A stretch of DNA of 43,681 nucleotides from JBGSKY01 sp041740995 (GTDB lineage: Bacteria > Planctomycetota > Planctomycetia > Pirellulales > Pirellulaceae). Below the pieces are notes generated by a model. It saw only the letters and a program-made list of their open reading frames with translations, had not been told where the DNA came from and ran no database searches. The stretch is from NCBI GenBank assembly GCA_041740995.1, contig JBGSKY010000050.1, positions 1 through 43,681 on the forward strand, given 5' to 3'. The first letter of the stretch is position 1; each line of letters begins with the position of its first letter. Made by a program: the position numbers and the translations under genes. Positions 8,987 to 17,714 of the stretch are shown piece after piece.

Positions 8987-10354
8987 CTAGCTAACGAACG
9001 GCGTTGCATCGTCTTTGTCTTCCAGTATGACGATGTGACGAACCAAAAATGTCAGCGCAATGGCAACCGAAAGGAAGCCGGCTACGATCCATAAGGCAAG
9101 TGATAGATTTTGCGTGCGGGCCGAAACGTAACCAAAAATTGCTGGGCCAGCAAACCCGCCCAAGTTCCCAACGGAATTAATTAGCCCAACACTTCCTGCC
9201 GCCGCGATGCTAGTGAAAAACAAGTTTGGCAAAGCCCAAAACGCTGGCAAGTACGACTTCATCGCACAAAAGGCAACCATCAACGCGGCAATCGTTGCAG
9301 TCACGGTTGCGGTCATTGGCGTCACAATAAATGCTACGGCCGCGATGGTTAGCAAGATGATTACGTGCCACAACCGATGACCGAAACGATCAGTGCTCCA
9401 GCCCACGGCAAGCTGTCCGAAGACGGCCAACAGCGGCGGCAACATAATAAGCCAAGTGATTTCATTGATACTTAACTTGTACCATTCTCGCAGGATCGTT
9501 GGCATGAAAAATTCAATGCTGTAGGCCGCTGTCACGGCAGTAAAGTAGATCGCTGTCAGTAGCACGACTCGCGGATGTCGAAACGCTTTAAAAATCGAGA
9601 GGTCCTTACGCTTGGCTGCACTACCTGAAGACTGGTCAATTGCACTTTGCAATGCGAACCGTTCTTCTGTCGAAAGCCATTTGGCGTCTTTGGGCCGATC
9701 GGGCATCAATTTCAGCACCAGGAATCCCATCAAGATTGCTGGCAAGCCCCAAATAATGTATACCCACTGCCAGCCCTCCAACCCCATGAGCAACGGATAT
9801 TCGACCATCACATCACCAACTTTTTCACTGGCTCCGAACATTAGAAAGTAGCCCGAGATCTTCGGCGAAAGGACTTGTGCAAATGGCGAAGCGATCAAAA
9901 AGATCGACAGCGCTTTACCGCGATCTTGAGCTGGAAACCAGTGAGAAATGTAGACGATGACGCCTGGGAAAAATCCGGCCTCAGCCAACCCCAGGCAGAA
10001 TCTAGCCGTATAAAAATGCCACGGCTGGCTAACGAAAGCGGTCAACGCAGCGACGATCCCCCACGAGATCATGATGCGGCAAATCCATTTCCTCGCGCTC
10101 CACTTTTCAACCAAAATGGAACCAGGGATTTCCAACAAAAAATAGCCTAGGAAGAAAATTCCAGCTCCAAAGCCGATGACGGCATCGTCAAAGCTAGGAA
10201 GGTCCTTTTGCATTTGCAGTTTCGCAATTGCAACGTTTTGACGATCGACGTAAGCGATCACATAACAAACGAACAAGACCGGCATCAATCGCATGAAGGC
10301 TTTCGTGCGAGCGGAATTCAGACTAGTCGTGTCGACCGAAGGGGCAAGGTTCAC
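8987..10354 (-). CDS. MFS transporter, anion:cation symporter-like family
   Basis: The 455-residue product has about 12 membrane helices in two halves of six separated by a polar loop (about 200-245). The first helix ends in the motif YVDRQNVAIAKLQM, typical of the ACS family (hexuronate, tartrate, 2-ketogluconate and phthalate transporters). Also typical is the block FLGYFLLEIPGSILVEKW in helix 2 and GLAEAGFFPGVIVYIS in helix 4. It probably imports a sugar acid or other organic anion with protons. The start appears to be a GTG at 10354; an ATG 20 codons later (MRLMPVLF) is possible. It is 60 bp downstream of the sulfatase on the same strand, which suggests that the transporter takes up a product released by that enzyme. 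Confidence 0.88.
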   Translation of the reverse strand: MNLAPSVDTTSLNSARTKAFMRLMPVLFVCYVIAYVDRQNVAIAKLQMQKDLPSFDDAVIGFGAGIFFLGYFLLEIPGSILVEKWSARKWICRIMISWGIVAALTAFVSQPWHFYTARFCLGLAEAGFFPGVIVYISHWFPAQDRGKALSIFLIASPFAQVLSPKISGYFLMFGASEKVGDVMVEYPLLMGLEGWQWVYIIWGLPAILMGFLVLKLMPDRPKDAKWLSTEERFALQSAIDQSSGSAAKRKDLSIFKAFRHPRVVLLTAIYFTAVTAAYSIEFFMPTILREWYKLSINEITWLIMLPPLLAVFGQLAVGWSTDRFGHRLWHVIILLTIAAVAFIVTPMTATVTATIAALMVAFCAMKSYLPAFWALPNLFFTSIAAAGSVGLINSVGNLGGFAGPAIFGYVSARTQNLSLALWIVAGFLSVAIALTFLVRHIVILEDKDDATPFVS

Positions 10355-10414
10355 AAGAATACATTTTCGTCAGTGAGGAATTGAGCGATTCGGTAACCAA
10401 TGGATGCACCGAAG

Positions 10415-11938
10415 TTATGGCCACTGCGATATCCCGACGGTCGATTTTTGTTGATGGAAAGCTTCCCAAAATGGTTTGGTCGGTGACATCTCAGCGAATT
10501 CGTTAACCATCAATGGTTTCGCGGCGGACCAAAAATCGTCGAACGCCGAATTCATCTTGGCCAAGACCTTCGGTTCTTTCGGGCCAATGTCGAGCGTTTG
10601 ATACGGATCTTGCAGCATGTCAAAGAGCTTCCCGTCGACCAATCGATAGCGTTGGTTTCGAACGGCGTAACCTTTGAACTTGTGTTGGTCAACGTTGGTA
10701 TGCGTTGGCCACCTGCCGATGTGGGTGAAAAGGTATCTTTCGCCAACAATCGAATCGACCACAGATGGAAACTCGGCATTGCTCCACGGCATCAAACCGG
10801 TCAACGAATGCCCTTCAACCTGGCCAATGTCAGCGATACTTGCATGGCAAATTTCGGCCACTGTCGGCAAGAAATCAATGTGAGCCACTACGGTATCAAT
10901 CGATTTATTGGGCTTTAGGTGTCCGTCCCAACGGAAGAAGCAGGGAACGCGAACTCCGCCTTCGTCAGGCGAGTTTTTCAAGCCGCGCATGTTTGCGTTC
11001 CAGCCAAACAGTGGCATTCCATCTTCGGTGGTTCCAAGACTTGTTTGACCTTTGATTCCTTCATGCGCCATGCCATTATCTGACATGAAAACCAGCAAAG
11101 TGTTTTCCATCTGCTTTAGGTTTTCGAGCCGAGTGATCAAACGCCCAACATTCTCATCGATGTTTTCGATCATGCCATAAAAACCAGCCGCTTTGTCTTC
11201 GAAACCCAATTTTTTGAAGCGTTCAATATTGGCGGCAGGTGCGAAATATGGAGCGTGTGGAGCGTTGGTTGCAATATAGGCAAAGTATGGCTGTTCAGCG
11301 ATTATCTGGTCTTCAATCCATCGAGTGGCTGAATCGAAAAAGACGTCCGTGCAAAAACCGGATGTCTGAACAAATGTGCCATTATGTCGAATAATCGGAT
11401 TGAAATATCCATTGTCAGGTACGTCGGCGCATGAGCAATCGTACGCTTGACCAATCCCGCCACCGCCATGAATAAACGCTTCATCAAAGCCACGATTTTG
11501 CGGTTGGTATTCATCTTCGTCACCCAAGTGCCATTTGCCGTAGATGCCTGACTTGTAGCCGGACGTGTGCAAGATCTGTGGCAAAGTGATCGCACTTAAT
11601 GCCATTCGTTCGCGTTCAAGAATCGTGTGCGTGATCCCATTTTTCATCGGATGACGACCGGTCATCAGAGCCGATCGAGTCGGTGCGCAGGTCGGAGAAA
11701 CAAGGAACCGATCGAAGCGAACGCTCTGATCGTATAGCTGATCGAGGCTCGGGGTCTTGATCCACGAATTGCCGTGCCTTCCGAGCGGTCCATAACCCTG
11801 ATCGTCTGTCAAAATCAAAATAACATTGGGATGCTCCGAAGCGATCGCCACAATCGCTGAACTGTAAACAAACAGCATTGTTGCGGCAATCAAATATTGC
11901 CAACGAAACTTGACGCTTGAATCTTGGCTTAGTTGCAT
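10415..11938 (-). CDS. Secreted sulfatase (formylglycine-dependent)
   Basis: From the ATG at 11938 the protein has 507 residues with a signal peptide of about 34 residues. The type I sulfatase signature is present: CAPTRSALMTGR, in which Cys84 would be converted to formylglycine by a sulfatase-maturing enzyme encoded elsewhere. Metal and active-site blocks are complete: LTDDQGYG (Asp45, Asp46), GKWHLGDEDEY, NAPHAPY and FMSDNGMAHEGIKGQ. It would remove sulfate esters from a carbohydrate or other substrate in the periplasm. Planctomycetes carry very many sulfatases and the substrate cannot be told. ATGs at 12007 and 11965 could extend the N-terminus, but the signal peptide fits 11938 better. 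A DUF1080 gene lies upstream and an MFS gene downstream. Confidence 0.93.
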   Translation of the reverse strand: MQLSQDSSVKFRWQYLIAATMLFVYSSAIVAIASEHPNVILILTDDQGYGPLGRHGNSWIKTPSLDQLYDQSVRFDRFLVSPTCAPTRSALMTGRHPMKNGITHTILERERMALSAITLPQILHTSGYKSGIYGKWHLGDEDEYQPQNRGFDEAFIHGGGGIGQAYDCSCADVPDNGYFNPIIRHNGTFVQTSGFCTDVFFDSATRWIEDQIIAEQPYFAYIATNAPHAPYFAPAANIERFKKLGFEDKAAGFYGMIENIDENVGRLITRLENLKQMENTLLVFMSDNGMAHEGIKGQTSLGTTEDGMPLFGWNANMRGLKNSPDEGGVRVPCFFRWDGHLKPNKSIDTVVAHIDFLPTVAEICHASIADIGQVEGHSLTGLMPWSNAEFPSVVDSIVGERYLFTHIGRWPTHTNVDQHKFKGYAVRNQRYRLVDGKLFDMLQDPYQTLDIGPKEPKVLAKMNSAFDDFWSAAKPLMVNEFAEMSPTKPFWEAFHQQKSTVGISQWP

Positions 11939-12049
11939 ATGGCCAGTGTGAGATTGTAAGAACATGGCGAAATTTGGGCCTTTGTAAAGAGCTCGAAATT
12001 CAATCATCAGTAGTTTGTATGACCGAGTTGATTGGTTTTAGCGTTAGGC

Positions 12050-12113
12050 CGCAAGCCGTCCGGTTCTTTTGACGACTCGCAAGTTTGCTTGTCGAAGAAC
12101 CGGACGGCTTGCG
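12050..12113. repeat. Long inverted repeat between DUF1080 gene and sulfatase
   Basis: Perfect 19-nt arms (12050-12068 and 12095-12113; core aagccgtccggtt) flank a 26-nt loop, which itself contains a small hairpin (caagtttgcttg). It lies 3' of the DUF1080 gene on the minus strand and may reduce read-through into the sulfatase gene. There is no T-run, so a dispersed palindrome is equally likely. Short relatives of its 'gcgttagg/gccgtccgg' words occur in other spacers of this window. Confidence 0.75.
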
Positions 12114-12168
12114 CCGTTCCGCTATAGTTCGCATCTTGAAGAACTGGACGCTAACGCCGTGCGGCAAA

Positions 12169-13470
12169 TTAAGATTCCGATTGCTTTACTTCACTGGCAA
12201 CGTCATCATCGTCGCGCTCATCGGCCTCGTTTGATTCATCATCATCATCATCATCATCGTCGTCGTCGTCGTCGTTTTCGCTTACGTCCTTGCTCTTCTT
12301 GCCATCTTTATCAAGTTTGGATTTTTTCGCTTGATCTTTTTTCTTCAGCTTCGCGGGCTTTTCGCTATCTTTTGCATCAGCCGCTACCGCTTCGTCGGTT
12401 GCATCGGTCTTCATGCGTTTCGCCGTCGAAGTGTCACCACCCATCGAATATTGCATTCCGCGAATTTCGCCTTCTTCGCCTTCCAGAAACGTGACCACCG
12501 CCGCTGTAAAGGGCAGCGTGAACTCGGTCGCTGAATGCGGAATCAATCGAAATTCACGACCGCTGAAATCGAGCTGCAGCGTGCGATCGATGCTGCTGAT
12601 CTTGTACCGTGATTTTCCGTCATTGCCATAGTCGCCGACTAAACGTTCGAGCTGGTCTTCGGATGGCACAAAACTGTCGCTGTCGTAGGCCGTCGCTGGA
12701 GGTGGATACGGATGGTCGGTCAGTTCGCGGACCCAGACGTTACGATATCGAACCGGATTGCCATGATCTTGGAAGCTGAGTGGGGCTTTAGGGCCAATGT
12801 TACTGTATGGGAAATGTTGCAGCCACGAGGTCGGACCAAATGGTCGCGTATGATCCTGGACCAAGACGCCATTGTGCAACACCGTGATCGACGCTTTGTC
12901 GGTGACGGTGCCGCTGGCATCGAAGCGAGCCCGATGAAAAATAATGTCGTACGCTTGCCACTCGCCCGCCGGTCGCGATGCGTTGACCAGCGGCGGATAT
13001 TGGCCGTAGACGGAAGCAGCTTGGCCGTCAGAGTAGGTCCGGTTGTCGAACGAGTCGAGCACTTGGACTTCGAATTGGCCCATCAAGAAGACGCCGCTAT
13101 TTCCGCGTCCTTGACTCTTTCCTTCAACCTTGCTTGGCGAGGCCCATTCGACGTGCAATTGGATGTCGCCGAACGATTGTTTTGTAAAGATGTATCCGCT
13201 ACCAGGAACTGATTCCATGACACCGTCAACGATCTTCCACTCCGACGGGTTTCCTGCCGCATCAGTCCAACCATCTAGACTTGAGCCATCAAAAAGAACA
13301 ACCGCATCAGATGGCGGCAGAGCGGGTAGATTCGATTCGCCAGGGGTCACAACAGGTCGCGCTGGTCGCTCCCAATCGTGCGCCTTCCAGCCAGTAGCAA
13401 GTTGTGCGTTTGCGGTAAGTTGAATCGTCGCGGCGATCGCGAGCGCGGAGAGGATCTTATTAAAGTGCAT
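12169..13470 (-). CDS. DUF1080 (3-keto-disaccharide hydrolase-like) protein with acidic tail
   Basis: The 433-residue protein begins with a signal peptide (MHFNKILSALAIAATIQLTANA). Residues about 55-255 form the DUF1080 concanavalin-like domain: FDGSSLDGWTDAAGNPSEW, DIQLHVEWASP, GNSGVFLMGQFEVQVLDSF and VRYRNVWVREL are all diagnostic. A second beta-rich domain (about 265-350) follows. The last 85 residues are very unusual: a Lys-rich stretch and then a run of 12 Asp followed by more acidic residues. DUF1080 enzymes cleave 3-keto sugars or bind polysaccharide in the envelope. The gene lies upstream of the sulfatase on the same strand. The tail is discussed in the findings. Confidence 0.9.
   Translation of the reverse strand: MHFNKILSALAIAATIQLTANAQLATGWKAHDWERPARPVVTPGESNLPALPPSDAVVLFDGSSLDGWTDAAGNPSEWKIVDGVMESVPGSGYIFTKQSFGDIQLHVEWASPSKVEGKSQGRGNSGVFLMGQFEVQVLDSFDNRTYSDGQAASVYGQYPPLVNASRPAGEWQAYDIIFHRARFDASGTVTDKASITVLHNGVLVQDHTRPFGPTSWLQHFPYSNIGPKAPLSFQDHGNPVRYRNVWVRELTDHPYPPPATAYDSDSFVPSEDQLERLVGDYGNDGKSRYKISSIDRTLQLDFSGREFRLIPHSATEFTLPFTAAVVTFLEGEEGEIRGMQYSMGGDTSTAKRMKTDATDEAVAADAKDSEKPAKLKKKDQAKKSKLDKDGKKSKDVSENDDDDDDDDDDDDESNEADERDDDDVASEVKQSES
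12238..12273 (-). repeat. Trinucleotide tract coding 12 Asp
   Basis: Twelve consecutive Asp codons are read on the minus strand, five GAC followed by seven GAT. The two blocks of pure triplet repeat suggest growth by slippage, and the tract could vary in length between strains. Confidence 0.9.
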
Positions 13471-13591
13471 CGTCAGCCCTGGAGAGTTAGGTTCGAACAG
13501 CCATACCCTAGCAGTATACTTGCCACGTGCAGCGATAGAAACCAGCCCTCCTAGTCGACCGACGATTCACTTGTCACGACGGTCCGGACAA

Positions 13592-15142
13592 TTACGCCAA
13601 AGTCTCGACCGGTTCGACGACGGCAGAAGTTGCCTGAACTTTGGAATCGGCAAACGCCGCTTCTTCACGAAGCTCCTCAAGCCGTTTGGCTGGTTGTTTC
13701 TTGCGAAGTAGCAACGCCATTCCCAACAGCGAGACGGCCGTACACCCCGCAGTGCAGAAAACCATCACGACATTCCTGACATTGGATGTCGCACCGAAAA
13801 GATCGAGGAAATGCCATTTGTGAAGGAATGTAAAGGACAACAATTCCCAGCGTCGGACGTTATCACTGCTTCGAACAATTACGCATTCGTCGGGTGACAC
13901 GAAATAGTGCCGCCCGTCGTCACGTGCCATAGTTACTTTAACCACCGGTATTCGTTTAAAGACTGGCGGATAATCGCGTCCAAAGCTGCTCCGCCGTTCA
14001 CTCGACGCAATCGATCGATCTTTTTCGGCATCAGAGTTTTGGTTGAGTTTGCGCACAACCTGCTCAGCCAATTCGATATCGCCATCTTCGACAATTTCAC
14101 TCGTCGTTGCATCAATCATTAGCGACTCGTTTGGGCTTTCGGAATTGTCGCTGCGCAGTGTCAGCAGATAGTGTGGCTTGTTATGAAGTCCAACGACAGC
14201 CAAATTGATCGGTGTCCATTCGCCAGGGACCAACATCAACGCTTCGGCTGGGCTGATTGCGATCTGGCTAGTTGCTATCTTTTCATACGACCGAGCGTTG
14301 GCCAAATGATCCGGCGAAAAATTGTAAAACGCATGATAACAACCGCTGAAAGCAAACAGCAACATCACCAGTGAAAACGTCAGACCGAATCGACGATGCC
14401 AAGTTTTCGTTCGACCGACAGCGGTTTTCGCCGCAACTCCTTTGCCTAATCGCCGACCCATCAGAGCGTAAATAAAAAGCCCGCTGAGGCCACCGCAAGC
14501 GACCAACCCGCTGAAGATCAGCAAAGCGACAACGCGAACAATTTCTGGGACGCCGGGAATCTGCCAATTGTGAAAGAGGGTGAACACGAAAAGCAAACGG
14601 CTACGCGTGGCATCGGAAAGCATTCCAAGCCGACCAATGGAAGGATCAACATAAGCTCGCATATTATCGGGACGTTCGAACTGCACAACATATGCTGGCG
14701 CGAATTGAAAGATCTCGCGATACTCACTGGTGAAGTCCGGAACGTATTGGATTGATTGAATGGGACTGGTTGGGTCGCCAACGAAATGTCGAGCCAAAAT
14801 TTCTGCGAATCGCGTTTCGCCGTTCGGCAACACGGCCGCCGTCGACGCGCTGATGTAAATCGGATCCTGCGATTCAACGCTGATGCGATAAAACGTATCG
14901 TTGTCAAAATTAATTACCCGGGCAGAACTAAATTCTGTGATCAAGTTTTTCGTCAAGGCATCGCGAAGCGGAACTTGGAATTTGTCAGCGTCGAGCGGCG
15001 GCTGCTTAAAATTTTTCTCCTTTGGTTCGGGACTCAGCCAGCCCATAACGGGATGACAAATTCCACTGAAAGTCCAAGCGATGACCGGGACACAAGCGAG
15101 CAATGCGACTCGACGATGAAATTTATAAATCAGCGATTTCAT
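13592..15142 (-). CDS. PepSY-associated membrane protein (iron-regulated type)
   Basis: From the ATG at 15142 the protein has 516 residues. It starts MKSLIYKFHRRVALLACVPVIAWTFSG, the classic entry of PepSY-TM proteins. Two large periplasmic regions alternate with membrane helices (about 10-30, 187-212, 250-272 and 461-482), and histidine-bearing helix ends (KFHRR, LFHNWQIPG, WHRRFGL, FLHKWHFLDL) could bind haem or metal. Relatives are often iron-regulated and adjoin TonB receptors, acting as siderophore or cupric reductases. The DUF1559 gene 98 bp upstream and the Cys-rich secreted protein beyond it are on the same strand. ATG 15187 would add 15 residues before the usual start and is less likely. 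Confidence 0.85.
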   Translation of the reverse strand: MKSLIYKFHRRVALLACVPVIAWTFSGICHPVMGWLSPEPKEKNFKQPPLDADKFQVPLRDALTKNLITEFSSARVINFDNDTFYRISVESQDPIYISASTAAVLPNGETRFAEILARHFVGDPTSPIQSIQYVPDFTSEYREIFQFAPAYVVQFERPDNMRAYVDPSIGRLGMLSDATRSRLLFVFTLFHNWQIPGVPEIVRVVALLIFSGLVACGGLSGLFIYALMGRRLGKGVAAKTAVGRTKTWHRRFGLTFSLVMLLFAFSGCYHAFYNFSPDHLANARSYEKIATSQIAISPAEALMLVPGEWTPINLAVVGLHNKPHYLLTLRSDNSESPNESLMIDATTSEIVEDGDIELAEQVVRKLNQNSDAEKDRSIASSERRSSFGRDYPPVFKRIPVVKVTMARDDGRHYFVSPDECVIVRSSDNVRRWELLSFTFLHKWHFLDLFGATSNVRNVVMVFCTAGCTAVSLLGMALLLRKKQPAKRLEELREEAAFADSKVQATSAVVEPVETLA

Positions 15143-15240
15143 GATGTTAAAAACGTTTAAGAGATGAAAATTTGGAACGTCGAGCAATTTGAAAATTTGC
15201 GGCCCACTAAGGTTTGGCTACTTACACACCCGCAGTCGAC

Positions 15241-16308
15241 TCACGGGTCCATCAGCGGTGTTTCGCCGACGTTGCGAGTACCTAGAGCTCGCCACGTGTC
15301 CAAATCAATGCTTTCGTTGATCGCCTGGACGCTGCCGTCACAACGAGTCAAATTGATGCCGCCAACATGATTGCTACGAGCCGCAAAAACGCCCCAGCCG
15401 CACGATTGCATATCGGGAATTTGACTGTTGGGCGTATGATAGTGTGAGTAGCCGGTCCAGTACTCACGGCCGCTGATCCAGCCTGCCCCGCGTTGGCCGG
15501 TCCAACCGCGCATCAGACCGCTGGCTTGTGTAGCGGCTTCCAATTGATTGGGATCGTACGGCAATTCATAGTTGACCATGCCCGGTTGCGTCGGACGTTG
15601 GCTGCGGTCGATGAAGCGACATGTGACGTCCATCATCGATCGCTGACGTTCGAGCAGATTTTTCGGCGCAGGTGGTTTCTGCATTGGCAGTCCAAAGAGC
15701 GACTCCGAAAACGCCGCCGTGTTGCTTAGCCCGTCGGTGATTGCCGCGAAAGTGACTTCGCCATCGATCCATAAAATTCCGTCGGTCGGCAAACGTGTAT
15801 CGTAAAGCGTCCCGACGCCAGTTCCGATGTTCATGTGATAATTAGTGCCCGAGTAGCGTTCAATCGGACCACGACCAGAAAGCGTCGTGACTTCGAATTC
15901 ACCTTTCATGCTTTCGCTTGGGCATCGCAGCAGATTAACCCGAGTTTGCGCTGACTTGTCGTGCGGCGAGACAAGCGTCCCAGGACAGCAACCCGAGACG
16001 AGTGGCTTGGAGAAATCGACTAACCGAGACAAGTTTGCTTGCTCGACGTAGGGCAGCATCTGCGCGAGAACCGAAAAGTTACCGCTGATGCCTGTGCCTT
16101 GTGTGTAGTTGGTCGGCAGCACTTTGTAGGTGCTCTCATAGTTTTGCAATGCAAAGCTGAGTTGTCGCAGATTGCTGCTGCAAGACATACGTCGGGCCGC
16201 TTCACGTGCTTGCTGGATCGCCGGCAGCAGCAGTCCTGCCAATATACCGATGATCGCGATAACGACCAGCAACTCGACAAGCGTGAATCCGCGCCGCAGC
16301 ATCGGCAT
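15241..16308 (-). CDS. DUF1559 protein with type IV pilin-like leader
   Basis: The protein of 355 residues starts MPMLRRG and continues with the prepilin motif GFTLVELLVVIAIIGILAG, so it would be processed by a prepilin peptidase after the Gly. The long N-terminal helix continues into ARRMSCSSNLRQL, which is standard for DUF1559. The C-terminal H-x9-DG signature is present (SNHVGGINLTRCDGSVQ). Such proteins are massively expanded in planctomycetes and probably assemble as minor pseudopilins or envelope fibres. It lies between the Cys-rich gene upstream and the PepSY gene downstream on the same strand. ATGs at 16338 and 16302 are alternative starts; neither has a Shine-Dalgarno. Confidence 0.93.
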   Translation of the reverse strand: MPMLRRGFTLVELLVVIAIIGILAGLLLPAIQQAREAARRMSCSSNLRQLSFALQNYESTYKVLPTNYTQGTGISGNFSVLAQMLPYVEQANLSRLVDFSKPLVSGCCPGTLVSPHDKSAQTRVNLLRCPSESMKGEFEVTTLSGRGPIERYSGTNYHMNIGTGVGTLYDTRLPTDGILWIDGEVTFAAITDGLSNTAAFSESLFGLPMQKPPAPKNLLERQRSMMDVTCRFIDRSQRPTQPGMVNYELPYDPNQLEAATQASGLMRGWTGQRGAGWISGREYWTGYSHYHTPNSQIPDMQSCGWGVFAARSNHVGGINLTRCDGSVQAINESIDLDTWRALGTRNVGETPLMDP

Positions 16309-16699
16309 TGACGTTCGTTCTGTATTTAGATGGAACATTTTTTTGTTTAATATTTGAGTTGGATTGTTGGTTTAAGAGCTTATTCGGAAACCATCAGCCG
16401 CACGGCGTTAGCCGCGGTTAGTTCCGTAAAAACCGGGGCTAATGCCCATCGGCTAGTGGGCAAAACCGGCGTTTGCCGCATGCTTCAAAGTTGTTCTGGC
16501 TCGAAATCGGTTTCGCGTGGCACGCTCACGCACAGCCGTTGGGACGGCACTTGTGGAGAGCGAGCACCAACTGACGACGCGAGCGCACCACGGAAAACCG
16601 CGAACCGAAAAGTAGCAAGCAAGTCGAACCACGCGACGTCAAAAAACGCACGTCGGCGACACGGAAAGACTGCAAGTAAGAAAGCTCGAACTTCGCGAG
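16309..16699. other. Spacer with palindromic repeats, no gene
   Basis: This stretch lies between two minus-strand genes. It contains an imperfect palindrome (cggcgttagccgcggttag near 16398, then ggggctaatgcccatcgg near 16436) of the 'cgttagc' repeat class common in these spacers. Next to the stop of the Cys-rich gene is a hairpin (agctcg/cgagct, 16683-16701) that overlaps the stop codon. A plus-strand frame of 158 codons crosses the region but runs into the Cys-rich gene and has an unlikely Arg/Ser composition. Confidence 0.5.
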
Positions 16700-17500
16700 C
16701 TAGGCACCGTGTCTTGGCGGTGGTAAATCAACCGAGAGGTCAATCGAGAGTGGCATCTGCTGATGGATCGACGTCGATTCGCTTAAATGATCAACGACGT
16801 TCGAAGCGACTCCGATCGGTCGCACGATAGCCCATGGCAGCAAAATAAAATCGCTGCTCTGGCCTTGGCACTTTAAGGCTTCGACTGAAATAACGAACAC
16901 ACGTTTTGACTTCCCTTTGGAAACTTGTTTAACCGTCGGAGAAGCTTTTACGGTCGCGGACTTGCAGCAACTCAAGACCTTATCTTCGACCTTTGCCTTC
17001 AACACGCTACCACAAAGCGGTTGATCTTGGGCGGCAAGACGTTCGACTTGGCTTTGGATTCGAATGACCGGATCACTCGATTGCTCAGATTGACTCAGTG
17101 CAACTACATTGTGATTCGGTGCAACTACATTGTGATTCGGTGCAACTACTTTATGGCTGCAACACGCCCGAGGAGCCTTTGCGGCGGCGACAGTTTTCGA
17201 TGGCGACGGTTCGGTTCGCTCGTCCGTCAGCACCGCGTAAGCCGGAGGCGTCACGCCGTTTTTCTTGGCCCAATCGAGCCGCTGGGCGGGTGAATTGCAA
17301 CAGCACGCGGTCCAACAATGCTCGGCCGTCGCACAACCGCAGCGACCGTGCTCGCAGGGAAATCGTTGACTGATGACCAGCGGCACTTCGATTGTGGAGA
17401 CTGGAATCGGGAAGACTGCAAGGCAAACGCTAACAAGAACCAAAAGCGAGACAAGCTTTGGCTTCAACGAAGACATCAATTTGCGAGCAGGAAAAAGCAT
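16700..17500 (-). CDS. Cys-rich secreted protein, possible metal-related
   Basis: The 266-residue product has an N-terminal hydrophobic segment (about 11-35) and then a dense cysteine cluster with spacing C-x4-C-x-C-x5-C-x3-CCC, followed by AQRLDWAKKNGVTPP. Another Cys-Cys pair occurs at about residue 112 (ACCSHKV) and again at about 177 (SCCKSA). A segment encoded by a 21-bp tandem repeat reads VVAPNHNVVAPNHNVVA. I do not recognise a named family. The Cys cluster and the DUF1559/PepSY neighbours suggest metal binding or a redox role in the envelope, but this is inference. ATG 17476 is an alternative start. Base use does not look different from its neighbours. Confidence 0.65.
   Translation of the reverse strand: MLFPARKLMSSLKPKLVSLLVLVSVCLAVFPIPVSTIEVPLVISQRFPCEHGRCGCATAEHCWTACCCNSPAQRLDWAKKNGVTPPAYAVLTDERTEPSPSKTVAAAKAPRACCSHKVVAPNHNVVAPNHNVVALSQSEQSSDPVIRIQSQVERLAAQDQPLCGSVLKAKVEDKVLSCCKSATVKASPTVKQVSKGKSKRVFVISVEALKCQGQSSDFILLPWAIVRPIGVASNVVDHLSESTSIHQQMPLSIDLSVDLPPPRHGA
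17098..17149 (-). repeat. 21-bp tandem repeat in Cys-rich gene
   Basis: Two perfect 21-bp units (gtgcaactacattgtgattcg is cut here to its first 20 bases as gtgcaactacattgtgattc) lie at 17098-17118 and 17119-17139, with a partial third from 17140. The repeat keeps the reading frame and adds the heptapeptide VVAPNHN per unit. Confidence 0.9.
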
Positions 17501-17612
17501 AAACGCCTGACAGCCGATTTGGCTGGCAACTTACAAGTTCAATTCCGCTCGCTCTCCACACCGCTGATTCTACCGGCTCGGAATTTGCCCGCAAGCCATT
17601 TCTTTTTTGAGG

Positions 17613-17618
17613 TATACT
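17613..17618 (+). promoter_or_regulatory. Candidate -10 box of the HEAT-repeat gene
   Basis: The hexamer tatact matches a sigma-70 -10 box closely and is preceded by a T-rich tract (tcttttttga). A -35-like ttgccc at 17585-17590 is 22 bp away, which is too far, so the -35 is unclear. The start codon at 17715 would leave a leader of about 90 nt. Confidence 0.3.
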
Positions 17619-17714
17619 AGAGTGGTGACCGCAGTTCATTTTGATGGTGGCCGATGTCGCCAGACTTCGGATCGGTACATGATTTCCGAGAGGCTTCAAA
17701 TTTCCAAAGAGACA

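Noticed and set aside
12069..12494. A 141-codon plus-strand frame coding a His- and Arg-rich run
   Set aside because: It is the antisense reading of the poly-Asp tract of the DUF1080 gene; the minus-strand gene has a signal peptide and a recognised domain.
16354..16830. A 158-codon plus-strand frame
   Set aside because: It has an Arg/Ser-rich composition without a fold, starts inside a repeat-bearing spacer and overlaps the end of the Cys-rich gene.
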